Source: Ehretia macrophylla (Eukaryota > Streptophyta > Magnoliopsida > Boraginales > Ehretiaceae). From it: DNA of 64,000 bases. Below, piece by piece: positions 33,636 to 43,479 of the stretch. The notes beneath the pieces were generated by a model that searched no databases, was not told where the DNA came from, and was given only the letters and a program-made list of their open reading frames with translations. A program made the translations under genes and the position numbers. The stretch is taken from positions 9,385,001 to 9,449,000 of the forward strand of contig CM075777.1 of the NCBI GenBank assembly GCA_037974665.1. Direction: 5' to 3'. The first letter of the stretch is position 1. Each line of letters opens with the position of its first letter.

Positions 33636-33969
33636 TCCTAAATTTTCATTTTTGTCCATCTTTATTTATTTATTGGAATAAGGTAAAATATTTTTGTTTG
33701 TGATTTTCAATGTAACGTGTCTCTTATGATTTCTTTTTTTTTTTTTGGCTAATGTGTCTTATGATTTGAAATCCTACACTTAACACCCCTAAATTATCTC
33801 CAATTTAACATCTTTCACAATAACTATTGAATTTATATAAATAAAAAAGATCCTAAGTTTCATAATGAAAAATGTGCAAGCAAGTCATCGTACTATCTTA
33901 TAATTTTTCTATTCGTGAAAATGTTGAAAAGGTTGCACTGAACACTTTTAAATATTTTAGTTGAAACTC
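33636..33969. other. AT-rich gap, no feature
   Basis: Nothing was recognised except a short duplicated phrase around tgtcttatgattt (near 33720 and 33760). The missing 5' end of the Helitron could lie here. Confidence 0.4.
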
Positions 33970-35090
33970 ATAAAATTTTCTAATAAATGGGAAGAGGTTT
34001 GCTCAATATAAAATAAGAGAAGATGGACAAACTATTATAAAAAACGGAATTGAGCTCGATAATTGTTTCATCTTTATTACTCAATGTTTCTCCTAAAATA
34101 TCATGCTCATATCAACGTGGACTACATATGTATGACAATTGCAATTAAATATTTATTCAAATATACTCTCAAGGGTCACAATCGAGTGATAACAACTCTA
34201 TATCATAGACCTGTAAATGGATATTAATCTCAACTTGCTGATGATATTAAAATTTATTATGATTACATGCAAATATCCCCTTGTGAGGTTGGTTGGGAAT
34301 TTTTTTGCCTTTGATATTCATTTTATATGTCCAACTGTACAAGGCTATTATTTAATCTTCCGTTAAAAAAATAGTTATTTATAAGGATAATGAATCAAAC
34401 GGAGAAGTTGAAAGAATTTAATATTTCAAACTTGGATGAAGGCAAATAAGAATATGAGGAAGCCGACAAGCTAATGAATTCAGAGTTTCCAAACAAAATT
34501 TCTTTACAAAAAATGTGAACATAAGTGATATCCAAGAAAAAAAAAGTTTGTTATTAGAAGAATATCACATGTGCCTCCAGTCAACATGAATGATTATTAT
34601 CTTAGTATCTTAAATTCAATGAAGCTTTTTGTGCACTCGGTTTATTAGAAGATGTATAGAGAATATCGACAGAATAAATAAAACAAATACTTGAAAATCA
34701 TAGTTCTATATAAGAAGACTTTTTGCAACTCTGTTGATATAAAATAATATGAGCAAGTTAGAACATGTATGGGAGAGTTGGAAAAAAATAGTTGATAATG
34801 TCCTAAACCGACAAGAACTAAGAGTTTATTTTTTGATTATATATACCAAGAATAAACATTTTTGCACTTCACATTTCTTTTTAAGGTTTTTATAAATTAT
34901 TGAAATATTTAATTTGTTAAATATCGATTCTTGAAGTGATATATCTCGCATGACTATGATCTCATCTAACCAAAGTTTGTCCTTAAATTCTAGCAAAGAC
35001 AATTTTGTTTGGTTGTAAGTTTTTCCATGATTATAAATAGAAGTCTGGATCAAACTCTTTCCCACATTAGTTTATATTTTTCTAAATCAA
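33970..35090 (+). pseudogene. Helitron Rep/helicase relic
   Basis: Broken plus-strand frames give FAQYKIREDGQTIIKNGIEL near 34010, then IAIKYLFKYTLKGHNRV near 34150, DDIKIYYDYMQISPCEVGWE near 34240, and later VPPVNMNDYYLSILNSM near 34570. These match the region after the Rep domain of plant Helitron proteins in order and spacing. Many stops and frameshifts are present. The Rep HUH motif and the helicase Walker motifs were not seen. Confidence 0.7.
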
Positions 35091-35341
35091 TCTCCAGTCA
35101 CGAGTTACTATATATTACACTTCAAGAGTGACAAGTAAAAAAAGATTAAAGATTTTGATAATGACAAAGTATTAAGAACTACAACTAATGTGATTTTCAA
35201 AAAAAGTATAAAAATAATAAATTAGGCAAGTATGCATTTTTTGTTATTTTTATTGTAGAGTTTATGTTCTTTATTTATTATTGTTTACGTTATAATGTAA
35301 TGGTAGCAATAAAAATATAGTCTTATGCTATATGATTTCTT

Positions 35342-36185
35342 GTTGACGCCAAAATTGGGCTTGGACCCATGATCCAACCACGACGGGTCACTTGATTCCG
35401 ATCGACGTGCGGTTATTGGGCCAAGGCCCATATACGATGCTATAAGTTACACCATACTCCCAAGTTAGGTCTGATAGAAGCCCAAGGACCTTGCTAAGCA
35501 AGCGTAGCGGCACCATTCTACGTGAACTATTGAAGACGAACTCGAGTATAACTTGAACTCTATCGGATATCTCCGGATAGACGATCAAGGAGACATTCTA
35601 ATTGACTGGACTACTAATAGCGAACAACGATCGACAAACTCGATAAAAATATCAACCCTATCCTACGGGATAAGTGATTACTCAATTAAAGTAGTCCACT
35701 TAAGATACAAGTCCCAAGGGATAAATGACCCTAGACTAATCACAATTGCCTAGCCTACGAGAAGCGAACGACCACCGAAGGACTTGGGATAGAGACTACT
35801 CTATCATACGCGATAAGTGATCACGTAGTCTACTAAGAATACAAGTCCCAAGAGTCCGTGACTCTTAGTCTATCCACGCCTATAAGTAGGTCACGCCTAC
35901 ACAAGGAGAGGGGATCCAACACTAGCCGCAGTACCATTACTTCCCTTCTCCCTTCTACATCTCCACGGCCTATACTCCTAATATCAATGTCGATACTACG
36001 GTAGTCTCCGCTTTTCCCCTCTTATTTTCCTCGTTTTCTTATCATTTCCGATAATCTACTGACTTGAGCGTCGGAGTGTCTTCGGGCAGCACCACACTAC
36101 TATCCCAAGACTCACGCCCCTTTTCACCTTCTGTCCTTGTAGGTTGTTGGCCCGAAATTCGTAATTGTGTATTTTGACGTCCACA
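35342..36185. mobile_element. Probable gypsy-type solo LTR
   Basis: An 844-bp block much richer in GC than its surroundings starts TGTTGACGCC and ends TTTTGACGTCCACA, giving TG...CA ends with inverted TGTxGACG cores. Flanks ttctt and cttct match only imperfectly, so the target duplication is doubtful. No gag or pol is nearby. The internal ORFs on both strands have no recognisable product. Confidence 0.55.
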
Positions 36186-36818
36186 CTTCTCAAGTGATTT
36201 GCTCAGCCATTTGAATTTCGCTTAGATCATATAGCAAATCTACTTCAAATATTACTAATGTATTTCAAACTAGTGAGACATGTTTATGAATTGAAAACAA
36301 TAGAAAATTTGTGTCAATTTGAACTCATTACAGCCATCAGTTATAAGTTGCTAGGTAGTTCATAATAATTTTTAGAGTATATGTTCATGTTATTCATGTT
36401 CAAATAATAATTTTTTGTGTAATATGAAGTATTCTAGCATATTCATTGACCATTGGATCATTCAAACTTTTGATAGTAAGAGATGAATTTACAAGTAGAT
36501 CACATGTGCAAAGAGTAAGCATGACGTCAAATTAGTACGAGACAGGTGTGAATTTTGTGAAAACAACAATTTAAAGAAATAAGATACATGTATCTTTTGA
36601 AAGGTCCGATATTTGTTAAATAGTAATACTAACTGTCACATTTTTTTTAAAATAAATGCTTACTTTATTTGGTTTCTTTAGTAATGATATATTATTTAGA
36701 GTAATTACATATTATAGTTTTTCAATAGTGTGATTAGAAAGTTGAATAGATTGATTTCATATTACATATTTTTAGTGTACATACATCACACCTGTATATC
36801 GCACGGGTACAATGCTAA

Positions 36819-38109
36819 TAATAATGAAAAAGGAACTCGTTGACTGCGATGCTGCATGCCCCATCAGCTAGAAATTTAATCAGTATATGGTAGAAAATAA
36901 AAACATACTTCAAGTACATGTACATAAATACAAGTCCTTTACTTTGCAAATAAATTCCTTGTTAATATATATATTCAACTTTGCTAAAGCATTGATCATA
37001 CTTATGATTTCTATTTAGGATAGTTTACAATTTTGTGTCTGGCTTCAATTTAATTGCAAAAAATTTACCGTATGGAATAAAGTCTAGCACATTAATTGCC
37101 ATTGTTCATATCACCATTTTTTCCTAAACATAATCCAAACAAGTCTTAATCACAGATATATATTAATCACTAATTGCACCTTCACCATTCATTAATTACT
37201 TCACAATCATAAGCTACAATATATTGTTCAATTTTTTTTTTCTCTTTAATAGACTGGTGCTTTACCTTGGTACAGGTTCTTCATCTTCTACAAGAGAGCT
37301 CCCAAAATAATTTATGCCTCAACCTACTTGAAATAATCATATCCCTAAGTAAATTACTGTATAATCCCTCAATTATAATGCGAAAAACAAATTGGTCCCT
37401 TATTTTTCAAAATAAATTTTTTAGTTCATGTACTTATAATATTGTGACATTATTAGTCTTCTCCCCAAATTCCACCTAAAATTTGATGTTTTTGACATAA
37501 GAACAAAACGTGCTTGTCAAATTCTAAATGGAATTTGGGAAAAAAGCTGTTAAATATTGCATGAAATTTTTGTTGGGGACTAACCAAGTTCAAGAACTAA
37601 AAAATTCATGATGAAAGATCAAGGACTAACTTGTCCTCCAAGAAAAAAAAAAAATCAGTTTGTCTAAATATCTCTAACGACCTCCCTATTTCTCCATCTA
37701 ATAAGGAGTGAATTAGGTTTCTCATATTTTTTAAAGACTCTCTCTATTTTAGTTTCACTTCAATAGGGTTGTTGATTTTAATATTCTTTAATTATTAGTT
37801 ATTGTCTACCAATATTGATTGATAATTATTACTTACTAACTACTAATATAATTTTCTATTTTATTTTTAAATTATTTTTTTCGATAGCTCTATCATCTTT
37901 GAAACTTTTTAAATATAATTTTTTATATACTTAATTGTTTCAATTATATTTTTTATTAAGCTAAACCATTTAACATGAATAGAGCGTCAATCTGGCCCCT
38001 GTACTGAGAGGCCCGAACAAAAAATTTAAGGGTTCACTTTAGGGGGCATTTGGAGATGGCCTAACGTGCCCTTAAAAAACCAAACGCCTTCACTCTTTAT
38101 TTTGACTAA
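36819..38109. repeat. Repeat family, copy 1 (left part)
   Basis: Begins directly after the Helitron with a sequence shared by copies 2 and 3 (gaactcgttgactgcgatgc). It aligns with 45660-46866 nearly end to end, through shared phrases such as gctttaccttggtaca and agagagctcccaaaataatt. The Harbinger element interrupts it at 38109, and it resumes at 42901. No protein coding was recognised. Confidence 0.8.
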
Positions 38110-38275
38110 GGGCATCCTCAATGGAGTCCCTAAAGTGTCTCTAAATAGCAATAATTGCTATTTTAGAGACTCTATTGATCAAAATTCATCACTAATGGGA
38201 GTCTCTAAAATACTATTTGATAGTTTTTGGCAAAATTATGACATCACACAGCCTTTGAGTCTCTAAAATAGCACC

Positions 38276-38321
38276 TAGTCTCCATTTTCTTCAACAAATT
38301 TGTTGAAGAAAATGGAGACTA
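38276..38321. other. 46-nt perfect palindrome in Harbinger subterminal region
   Basis: Arms tagtctccattttcttcaac... and their exact complement meet without a spacer, giving 23 paired bases. It sits about 170 bp inside the left terminus. A further inverted repeat, gacgttct...agaacgtc, lies at about 38370-38390. Confidence 0.9.
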
Positions 38322-38689
38322 TACAAGAAGACAAAAATGAATCTCTAAATTTGGCATGTGAAGATCTGACGTTCTTATCAGAACGTCAAATCTGAAGAAA
38401 AAAAATACAATTTTTTTTTTGATCAGACAAGAAAACAAAAAACATCAACTTCTGACAATGTAGCCGTTTGAACATCCTGCAAAAGCTGAAAAAAAAAAAG
38501 AACCGTTGAATTCAACCTATATATGCAACCAGATCTGGAAAAAAAAAACCAACAACAAATTCACAAATCTTCATCCACAAACAAATTTTTAAACATACCA
38601 CAGATTTGTTAAAAATTGAAAGCCTGTTTTCCTCAACAAACAGAAAAAAGGTAAATAAACAGAGAAAAAAAAAAAGGTTGATGGTGCAG

Positions 38690-39020
38690 CAAGGCAAAGA
38701 ATTGGGCGAGATGGTGGGGGGGGGAGGTGCGCGATGGTGAGGGGGGGCAGTGGGGTAGGGCGCGCGATGGTGGGGGGGCGCAGTGGGGTGGGGCGCGCGA
38801 TAGGGGGTATGCGATGGTGAGGGGAGGGGCAGTGGAGTAGGGCGCGCAATGGTGGGGGGGAGGTAGAGGGGAGGAGAGGGGAGGGGACGGGGCCGTTAGG
38901 GGTCGGGTGGCGTGGGGTGAGGGGTGGTGCGCTGTGGGTGGGGTGGCGTGGGGTGGGGGGTGGGGCGCTATGGATGGCGCGACGTGAGGAAAGGGAAAGG
39001 TAGAGGGGGAGGGTGTTTTA
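38690..39020 (+). repeat. G-rich degenerate minisatellite upstream of ORF1
   Basis: Repeats of a gcgcgatggtggggg / gcagtggggtaggg theme fill about 330 bp with many runs of three or more G on the plus strand, in a region otherwise very AT-rich. It could fold into G-quadruplexes. The proline-rich minus-strand ORF here is a by-product of the repeat. Confidence 0.85.
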
Positions 39021-39059
39021 TAGTTATGGTTAATTTTTTTTTTAATTAAGTTTTTTAAT

Positions 39060-39290
39060 ATATTTTTTAATTAATGTTTTGTTTTTTACTTTTTTAATTT
39101 AGTTTTTTGGTTTGTATAACTTTTTTAGTTTTTATAGTTTTTTTTATGTTTTTTGTTTTAGTTTTTTTAGTTTGGTTATTTTTACTTTTTTAATTTAGTT
39201 TTTTGGTTTGTATAACTTTTTTAGTTTTTATAGTTTTTTTTAATGTTTTTTGTTTTAGTTTTTTAAGTTTGGTTATTTTTCAATTGCAAT
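39060..39290 (+). repeat. T-rich direct duplication of about 100 bp
   Basis: ttttggtttgtataactttt and the following tttagtttttatagtttttt occur near 39105 and again near 39205, giving two units of about 100 bp. It lies between the G-rich repeat and ORF1, likely in the ORF1 leader or a leader intron. Confidence 0.8.
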
Positions 39291-39511
39291 TAAAATTTTT
39301 TAGCTTTTATATTTTATATGTTTTAATTTAAGTTTTATATTATTTTAATTGTAATTATATGATTTTTTTATAGTTGTAATTAGGGTTTTTTTTTTAAATT
39401 AGGAACTTCTATTTTTTTAAAAATTTAGCTTTATTTATTGAATTAGTATTAGTATATTTTTAAATAAATCAACCTAACTATCATTATTTTCCTCTTTATA
39501 GATTAGCAGAT

Positions 39512-40424
39512 ATGGAATGCACAGACGGACTTTCAAGGGGACGTAATTTCACGCATGAAGATGATAAGGCTTTGTGCCGGGCCTATATCGCGATTAGCGA
39601 AGATCCTTTGATCGGGATAAACCAAACATCAGGAAAAATGTGGAATCGAGTTCTACAAAAATATGAAGAGTTTCACCCTCCCAACAATCCAAGTGAAAAA
39701 AGAACACCGGAGCGCCTTAAATCCCGATGGACGCAAATAAAACAAAAATGCACAAAATTTGCGGAATGTCTTGCTCAAGTTAATATGAGACCAAGGAGCG
39801 GAGCAAATATCGTTGACAATGTGAGTTTTTAATACTATACATTGTATTTTTATAGAGTATATTGTATTTAATACTTAACAAATTTTAAAATTAAAATTTG
39901 AGAGATATTTAATTATTTTATAGATGGATGACGCAAGACGCTTATACACAGCTATGGGTCAGAATTTCAACCTCGAACACTATTGGTCAATTTTACAACA
40001 CGGGAAAAAATGACGATCAATAATCGATATTGCGAGTCCAATGATGAATATGAGTCTACCTGAGACGAATTTTTCTCTTGATAATGATGATCCCATGGAA
40101 TCAGTGCCGGAAACCCCGAGATCGTCAAGGCCGATTGGAAACAAAAAGGCTAGAAAACAAGCAAAGGGTAAGGCCGTTGCGGAAGATCTTAATGAACAAG
40201 CGAAAAACATGGCAAAAACAATGAATGAGTACAAACAGGAAATAGAAACTTCTAACGATTATAAGATTATGATGACGAAGACTTCGGCAATCGAAACTCT
40301 AGCTAGGAAAGCGTGGATGATTGAGGAACAAAATGCAATTATGGCAAAAAAGGCATCTCGTTCGATTAACTTTGATAATGACGTTTATCATCCTCATATG
40401 ACTTCACTTGACGAAGAACAATAG
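39512..40424 (+). pseudogene. Harbinger ORF1, Myb/SANT-like DNA-binding protein, one stop
   Basis: ORF1 proteins of PIF/Harbinger elements bind DNA and bring the transposase to the termini. Exon 1 (39512-39820) reads MECTDGLSRGRNFTHEDDKA with the SANT-like block ERLKSRWTQIKQKC. A GT-AG intron (39821-39923) joins it to exon 2 (39924-40424), which starts MDDARRLYTAMGQNFNLEHY and ends in a basic and coiled-coil tail (RPIGNKKARKQAKGKAVAED). At codon 30 of exon 2 a TGA interrupts the frame, which otherwise stays open to the TAG. A TGG in place of that TGA would keep the frame, so it may be a simple point mutation. Confidence 0.85.
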
Positions 40425-40574
40425 ATGTATTTGTATTATTTATCAGCTATGTGTTTGTAATTCATATTTTAATTAGTTAAATATATGTTTTATTAGATAT
40501 GAGATTGCATAATGAGATTACAAATTTATATTTCCTACACGAAATTCGTTCCACACATGTTGAACAAGGTCACT

Positions 40575-41822
40575 TCAGAGGAGAAAGTACGCAGTTTCGT
40601 CCCTGACTTGTCCACGATTGTTTAAATATTCGTTAATCGTAATTGGATCTCGATCAGGCACAATAGGTGGCTCGTCTACATGAAAACGAGACGGATCATC
40701 GACAAAATCATCGCCTTCTTCTATCCGGTTATCTTCAACAATCATATTATGAAGAATTATACATGTCTTCATAATCTCCCCAATATCATCCTCATGCCAA
40801 AAATGACATGGCCCTCTAACAATCTCAAACCGAGCTTGAAGGATTCCAAAAGCCCTTTTGACATCCTTACGGTATGCCTGTTGCAATCTTGTAAATAAGA
40901 TCTTATCTTCACCTTGTGGATCGGTAAATGCTTGAACGATGGTGGACCATTTAGGATATATACCATCAGCCAGATAGTATCCTTGTTTATATCGTCTCCC
41001 GTTGACGGTGAACCGAATGTGCGTTGCTAGTCCTTCAAGAACATCATTAAATATAGGAGAGCTGTATAATACATTAAGATCATTGCGTGCACCTGGTGGA
41101 CCGAAGTACGAATGCCATATCCAAGTGTCGTACGATGCAACCGCTTCAAGGATTTTGGTAGGAGAACCATGGTGCCCAGCATATGTACCCGCCCATGCGG
41201 TTGGACAATTTTTCCATTCCCAGTGCATGCAATCACCTATCATTCCAGGAAATCCCCATTCATCGGCTTTTCGCAGTAGCCTATACATGTCTGTATTGTT
41301 TGGTCAACGAAGATACTCGTCTCCATACACTGCATTTACGGCACGACAGAATCTCATCATCGACTCCAAACATGTGGTCTCTGCAATTTTCAAATAATCG
41401 TCATTTGCATCTGCTGGGTTTCTATAGGCAAGCATACGAAGCGCGACTGTCATCTTTACATGCGGTGAGAAACCAAGCTTTCCGGCTGCATCTAGTTTTT
41501 GTTTGAAGTAATCGTCAAAATGCACAATATCTCCCATAATTCTCAAAAACATTTCACGCCTCATGCGAAACCTATTTTGGAATACAGAAGCAGGATACAA
41601 AGGACGGTCAACAAAATAATCATTCATTAGCCTATTATGGGCACCTACCCGATCTCTTCATATGGATCATCGACGCGACGATGTTCCTCCATATTGATCT
41701 GTAATTGCTTCCTGTGCAGCCTGCACTACTGATTGATATTGTGTGTACATCATCATCATCGCGTTCGCATGGTTATGGACTTCGTTGTCGGATGGGGGAG
41801 AATCGATTCCTTGTTGGGCCAT
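40575..41822 (-). pseudogene. Harbinger DDE transposase, disabled
   Basis: The likely start is at 41822 (MAQQGIDSPPSDNEVHNHAN). A frameshift or stop near 41670 precedes the frame MNDYFVDRPLYPASVFQNRF. A TGA after DEYLR (near 41302) separates it from the catalytic part. DDE_Tnp_4 blocks are clear: GDCMHWEWKNCPTAWAG (first D), GYYLADGIYPKWS (second D) and QARFEIVRGP (E). The run before the first D (GMIGDC) looks about two residues shorter than the GS-I-D form I know for the family. The end ETAYFLL with stop is at 40575. Confidence 0.9.
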
Positions 41823-41862
41823 TTTATATATATAGGAAATTTAATGCAAAATAGAAATGAAA

Positions 41863-42370
41863 CGAATGGATGAGATTGATGAAAAGAAATACAATTCAAT
41901 GGAGAGAGATTGTATGCTTGAATTGTTGTGAGTGTTAAAGGATTGAGGGCTTAATATTTATAGGAAATTGAATGCAAAATAGATCAGAAATGAATGGATG
42001 AGATTGAGGAAAGGAAATCCAATTCAATGGATGGTGTTTGGATAAGATATTTGATATTGAGATAACAAACGGACAAATGAAATTGAGTATAGAAAATCCA
42101 ATCCAATGGTTATTATTTAGATAAAAGATTTGTGATTGAGATAACAAACGGACGGATGAGATTGAGTATAGAAAATCCAATCTAATGGATATTATTTAGA
42201 TAAAAGATTTGTGATTGAGATAACAAATAGACAGATGAGATTGAAGAAAGGTAATCCAATCCAATGGATGTCACAATGGGTAAGATATTTGATATTGAGA
42301 TAACAAACAGACGGATGAGATTGAGTATAGAAAATCCAATCCAATGGATATTATTTAGATAAAAGATTTG
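41863..42370. repeat. Minisatellite of about 79 bp in the Harbinger right arm
   Basis: A block containing ggatgagattgagtatagaa and atccaatccaatgg recurs at about 41992, 42070, 42149, 42229 and 42309 (spacing 78-80 bp), with a weaker copy near 41863. Adjacent units also share agataaaagatttgtgattg. The array lies between the transposase start and the right terminus. Confidence 0.88.
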
Positions 42371-42900
42371 TGATTAAATTAATAAAATTAATTAATTTAC
42401 AAATTGAATAAAATGAAGAACAAAAACAAATATTAACGCAACACATGAGGATTTTTAATTAAGATTTTTTTTTTACGTATGGTAAATTATTATTAGAGAT
42501 TTTTAATTAGTTTTTTTCAAAATGCAATTATGTAATTAAAAGTAATCCTAATTTTTTAAATGTTATGTTCGTCGCAAATTATATATTTTTTGCTTGAAAT
42601 ATTCGTTAAAAAAATTGAGATAATGTAAATAACAATTAATTAAAAAAAAAAAGTAACACACGAGAAAAAATTATACATAATCAAATTATTATGTAAAATT
42701 AAAATTAACATGATATAGGGACTCAATTTTATAGAGACCGTCACTGGAGATTTTTTTTTTATCTTGGTCTCTAAATGGGTCTCTATAATATTTTTTTTGC
42801 TTTAGTCTCTAAGTGGGTCTCTAAAACACTATTTGGTCTCTATATGGGTCTCTAAAATGATGGATAGAGACCCATTATAGAGACTCTATTGAGGATAGCC
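42371..42900. repeat. Harbinger right subterminal region
   Basis: AT-rich, without coding sequence, ending in several copies of ggtctctaaatgggtctct-like motifs (42730-42880). The same motif is repeated inside the left end. Such subterminal repeats are candidate binding sites for ORF1 or transposase. Confidence 0.7.
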
Positions 42901-42903
42901 TAA

Positions 42904-43453
42904 GAGACCAATGTATGGAGGCTTTTGGGGATAGACTAATAATGCATTGTTTGCTATAAATATGCAAGGTGTCAAAATTTATTGAAACACACGAGTTATG
43001 ACTATGTAGAACTCTCTTCTTTTTCTTTTTAAAATTTCTAATTTAGGACTATTCAGAACTTGACTGGCATAAATTTGAACAATCTATTCTGACACAAAAA
43101 AATAGAGCAGAAATATTCTCACATTATGTTTATTATATAGAATATAATACTATTTATTGGAACACTTAAAACTGATAAATAACTTTAACTGTTGAATATG
43201 AGCCCGTTGTAATACTAAGCAATGATTTTTTAAACAGCTACAAATAAATTAAAATTTTAAAATCGTTGTAAAAAACTAATCTAATGAGAAATTATTAGCA
43301 AAAAATAATAAAAAGAATTTCTAACGTTGCAATTAAATAAAACTAATTTATACAAGAGGTAAAGATCTGTTGCATTAACACACCTATTTTATTTTTTCAT
43401 TTTACAATAGAGTGTTGCAAAAATAAATAAATAAAAAACAAAATGTTGTAGTG
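42904..43453. repeat. Repeat family copy 1, right part, with CACTA-like end
   Basis: Host repeat sequence resumes after the Harbinger element. From about 43040 it matches 63320-63925 of copy 3. It ends gttgtagtg at 43453; on the minus strand this reads CACTACAAC, the style of En/Spm (CACTA) termini, preceded by recurring gttgca/caacg motifs. No matching left terminus was found, so membership in CACTA is tentative. Confidence 0.55.
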
Positions 43454-43479
43454 TTATGTGTGCACTAGGTAGGTGAACC

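Larger units (their letters stand above)
33970..36818 (+). mobile_element. Decayed Helitron with intact 3' terminus
   Basis: The body holds a Rep/helicase relic (33970-35090). The 3' end at about 36790-36818 has the hairpin acctgt-atatcgc-acgggt followed by acaatgCTAA and then T, the typical CTRR end with insertion before a T. Homology to repeat copy 3 (from about 62950) starts right after CTAA, which supports this border independently. The 5' TC terminus was not found, so the start given is only the first recognisable coding sequence. A probable solo LTR (35342-36185) interrupts the element. Confidence 0.72.
38110..42900. mobile_element. PIF/Harbinger transposon with two genes
   Basis: A 4791-bp element. 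Its ends gggcatcctcaatggagtcc and the complement of gagactctattgaggatagcc are inverted repeats, and the 3-bp target duplication taa lies at 38107-38109 and 42901-42903. It carries the two genes typical of the superfamily: a Myb/SANT-like ORF1 on the plus strand and a DDE transposase on the minus strand, converging with about 150 bp between them. Copy 2 of the host repeat at 46864-46866 has the uninterrupted target with one taa. Both genes contain in-frame stops. Confidence 0.95.

Noticed and set aside
38589..38849. Proline-rich minus-strand protein
   Set aside because: It is produced by the G-rich minisatellite and shows no domain or conserved start.
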